In this document: positions 60,589 to 62,000 of the stretch, piece after piece
Layout of the letters: the number at the start of each line of letters is the position of its first letter
Numbering within the stretch: position 1 is the stretch's first letter
Origin: Symbiodinium natans
Taxonomy: Eukaryota > Sar > Dinophyceae > Suessiales > Symbiodiniaceae
Direction: 5' to 3'
Assembly (NCBI GenBank): GCA_905221605.1
Contig: CAJNDS010002107.1
Span: forward strand, 1 to 62,000
DNA length: 62,000 bases
The notes under the pieces: model-generated
What the model saw: only the letters and a program-made list of their open reading frames with translations
Databases searched by the model: none
Told to the model about the DNA's origin: nothing
Program-made: the position numbers and the translations under genes

Positions 60589-60694
60589 GGAGGCAGACGT
60601 AGAGGCCATCTGGGATCATTCGGGCAGATCTGCAAAAAAACATTATGGCCCGTTTCTGAGTACCGAAACATTGTATAAGGACCTCTATATATAA
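60589..60694 (+). CDS. Possible small ORF, 34 codons
   Basis: ATG to TAA with MEADVEAIWDHSGRSAKKHY. It lies behind two TTTAGGG units at 60487-60508. Confidence 0.2.
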
Positions 60695-60789
60695 GAGGAA
60701 ACGCAATGGGTGGATTCTGAATCCAAAGGCATGTTTCTCGAAGCCCTCGCAATTACGTTTGGGCAAGGACCAACTGCTTCGCACTCTCT

Positions 60790-61080
60790 GTGTTGGAGCA
60801 AAGTCGCCGTTGTGAGGTCGGCAACTCATACGACGGCATTGTGAGTTTCGTGCGCGACGATGGGTTCCATGTCATTCTGGGCGATGCTCGCGCAGGACGT
60901 GGCTATGAAGGCAGAGATGTTTTTGCAAAGAGCCACAGAGCTCAGAAATCCCCAAAGTCTCCACCCATTCTTATTTTGAGGGGCTGCGCCCATGGGCGGG
61001 CAGCGCAGGCAGAAGCGCGGGGCGAGCAGTTTCTAAGCATTTTGAGGCCCCTAAACTCCCTTAAAATCTCTAAGCGTTAA
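60790..61080 (+). CDS. Cold-shock-domain-like fragment
   Basis: The frame contains YDGIVSFVRDDGFHVILGDA and then GRDVFAKSHRA. This follows the cold-shock pattern GxVxxFxxxxGFxxI...GRDVFxH as seen in dinoflagellate nucleic-acid-binding proteins, with K/F positions altered. After about 60 codons it runs into the AAACTCCC/CTAAGC tandem repeats, so the real exon probably ends near 60950. Confidence 0.4.
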   Translation: MLEQSRRCEVGNSYDGIVSFVRDDGFHVILGDARAGRGYEGRDVFAKSHRAQKSPKSPPILILRGCAHGRAAQAEARGEQFLSILRPLNSLKISKR

Positions 61081-61190
61081 GTTTCTAAGCATTTTCAGGC
61101 CCCTAAACTCCTTCAAATCTCTAAGCGTTTGAGGCTCCTAGACTCCCTTAAAGTTTCTAAGCACTTTATAAGGCCCCTAAACTCCCCTTT
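61028..61190. repeat. 55 bp tandem repeat, three units
   Basis: TTTCTAAGCATTTTGAGGCC then CCTAAACTCCCTTAAAATCT then CTAAGCGTT is repeated three times with drift. Confidence 0.85.
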
Positions 61191-61229
61191 TCCTAGCCCC
61201 GGGCTTAGACACATCGCTTATGCCCGCCC

Positions 61230-61350
61230 TTTGGGGGGCATCATGCTCCTGATGCGCCCCCGCGGTCCCGCCCCGGGAGCCGCTGATGCTCCTGATGCGC
61301 GCCTGGGGGTCCCGGGCTGGACCCGCTGATGCTCATGATGCGCGCCCTCT
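61230..61350. repeat. GC-rich tandem repeat (GATGCTCCTGATGCGC)
   Basis: Three units of about 48 bp containing CTGATGCTCCTGATGCGC and CCCGGG. Apparent Ala/Asp/Pro-rich peptides reflect the repeat. Confidence 0.8.
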
Positions 61351-61793
61351 GGGGGCCTCCGTGGCGACGCAAAAAACCACGAAAAAAAAACCGTTCACCG
61401 GCGGCACGCGGGGGTCGGCGGCACTGGCGTCCGGCCTAATTCTGCTTCGCAGAAGGCCAGAGGCCAGCAAGGCTATTCCCGGGACGACCCGGGCTAAAAG
61501 GTCCGCATTTGCTCGGTCCTTTGGGACCTCGCGCTGCCCGATTTAATGGCTACCGCCAGTGCCGCCGACCCCTTGGAGGCAAACGCCCAAGCTGCCCAAA
61601 CCCTATCCCTTCGGTTACCCCCCCCCCTTCTCCTGCTCAACTCTGGGAGATAATGCCTCTGCTCTAAGCCCCGAAACCGTAAACCTTGGTTCTAAGTTCT
61701 GAAACGGTATATGTAAGGCCGTGGACAAACTAGGTGGGAGTAGCAACCCTTGCATGTTGAGCCCTAAACCCTAAACCCGAAACTCCTCAGGGT

Positions 61794-62000
61794 GGGGGGG
61801 GGGTGGGGGGGGGGTAGGGGGGGGGGGGGTGGGGGTGGGGGGTGGGGGGGGGGGGGTGGGGTGGGGGTGGGGGGGGGGTGGGGGGGGGGGTGGGGGGGGG
61901 GTGGGGGGGTGGGGGGGGGGGGGGGGGGGGGGGTGGGGTGGGGGGGGGTGGGGGGGGTGGGGGGGGGTGGGGGGGGGTGGGGGGGGGTGGGGGGGTGGGG
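61794..62000. repeat. G-rich terminal tract (poly-G with scattered T)
   Basis: About 200 bp of GGGGGGGT-like sequence runs to the end of the window. It could be a genuine GGGGT-type satellite or a sequencing artefact at a contig edge. Confidence 0.9.

Overview
This window looks like nuclear DNA of a dinoflagellate. No bacterial operons, Shine-Dalgarno sites, tRNAs or rRNAs are visible. About the first 50 kb is saturated with the plant/alveolate telomere heptamer (TTTAGGG, or CCCTAAA on the given strand). Between the arrays lie short GC-rich segments of about 40-200 bp that read as exons. Their introns begin with GT, GC or probably GA and end in AG, and mixed donors of this kind are a dinoflagellate trait. 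A degraded retroelement tail near 55.5 kb resembles one I recall from dinoflagellate genomes, and a cold-shock-like fragment lies near 60.8 kb. A different TTTAGGG alga or alveolate cannot be excluded.

All convincing exons in the first 50 kb are on the + strand. Joining neighbouring exons with intact codon phase gives several chains. (1) 14.46-17.60 kb and 18.08-21.72 kb encode Ala/Leu-rich helical repeats like the HPR/FASTK-type organellar RNA-binding proteins. (2) 36.34-37.35 kb and 38.05-43.25 kb encode another helical, HPR- or ARM-like product that ends at a TAG at 43249. (3) 45.38-50.98 kb encodes a secreted or plastid-targeted protein with a signal peptide and two SH3-like repeats built on DAERTG...PGEVF...DGRGWAF. 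Exons between 0.3 and 12.3 kb and between 22 and 35 kb also look real, but their joins are uncertain.

The introns are the striking part. G-rich TTTAGGG tracts usually follow an exon, often starting inside the donor. C-rich CCCTAAA tracts usually precede an exon, often running into the acceptor. The two ends of an intron are therefore complementary. Embedded in these tracts are at least four families of short palindromic MITE-like elements. There are also three copies of a composite element with constant ends but exchangeable minisatellite cargo (9238-9755, 32242-33348, 40694-41364), each lying inside CCCTAAA arrays.

From about 50.6 kb to 61.7 kb the telomeric arrays almost disappear. This part holds diverged direct and inverted duplications (52.9-54.4 kb), retroelement remnants (55.2-57 kb), an AT-richer stretch (58-58.8 kb) and a few possible small genes on both strands. 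The window ends in about 200 bp of G with scattered T. Exon calls rest on reading frame, splice-site and phase arguments only. No transcript or database evidence was available.
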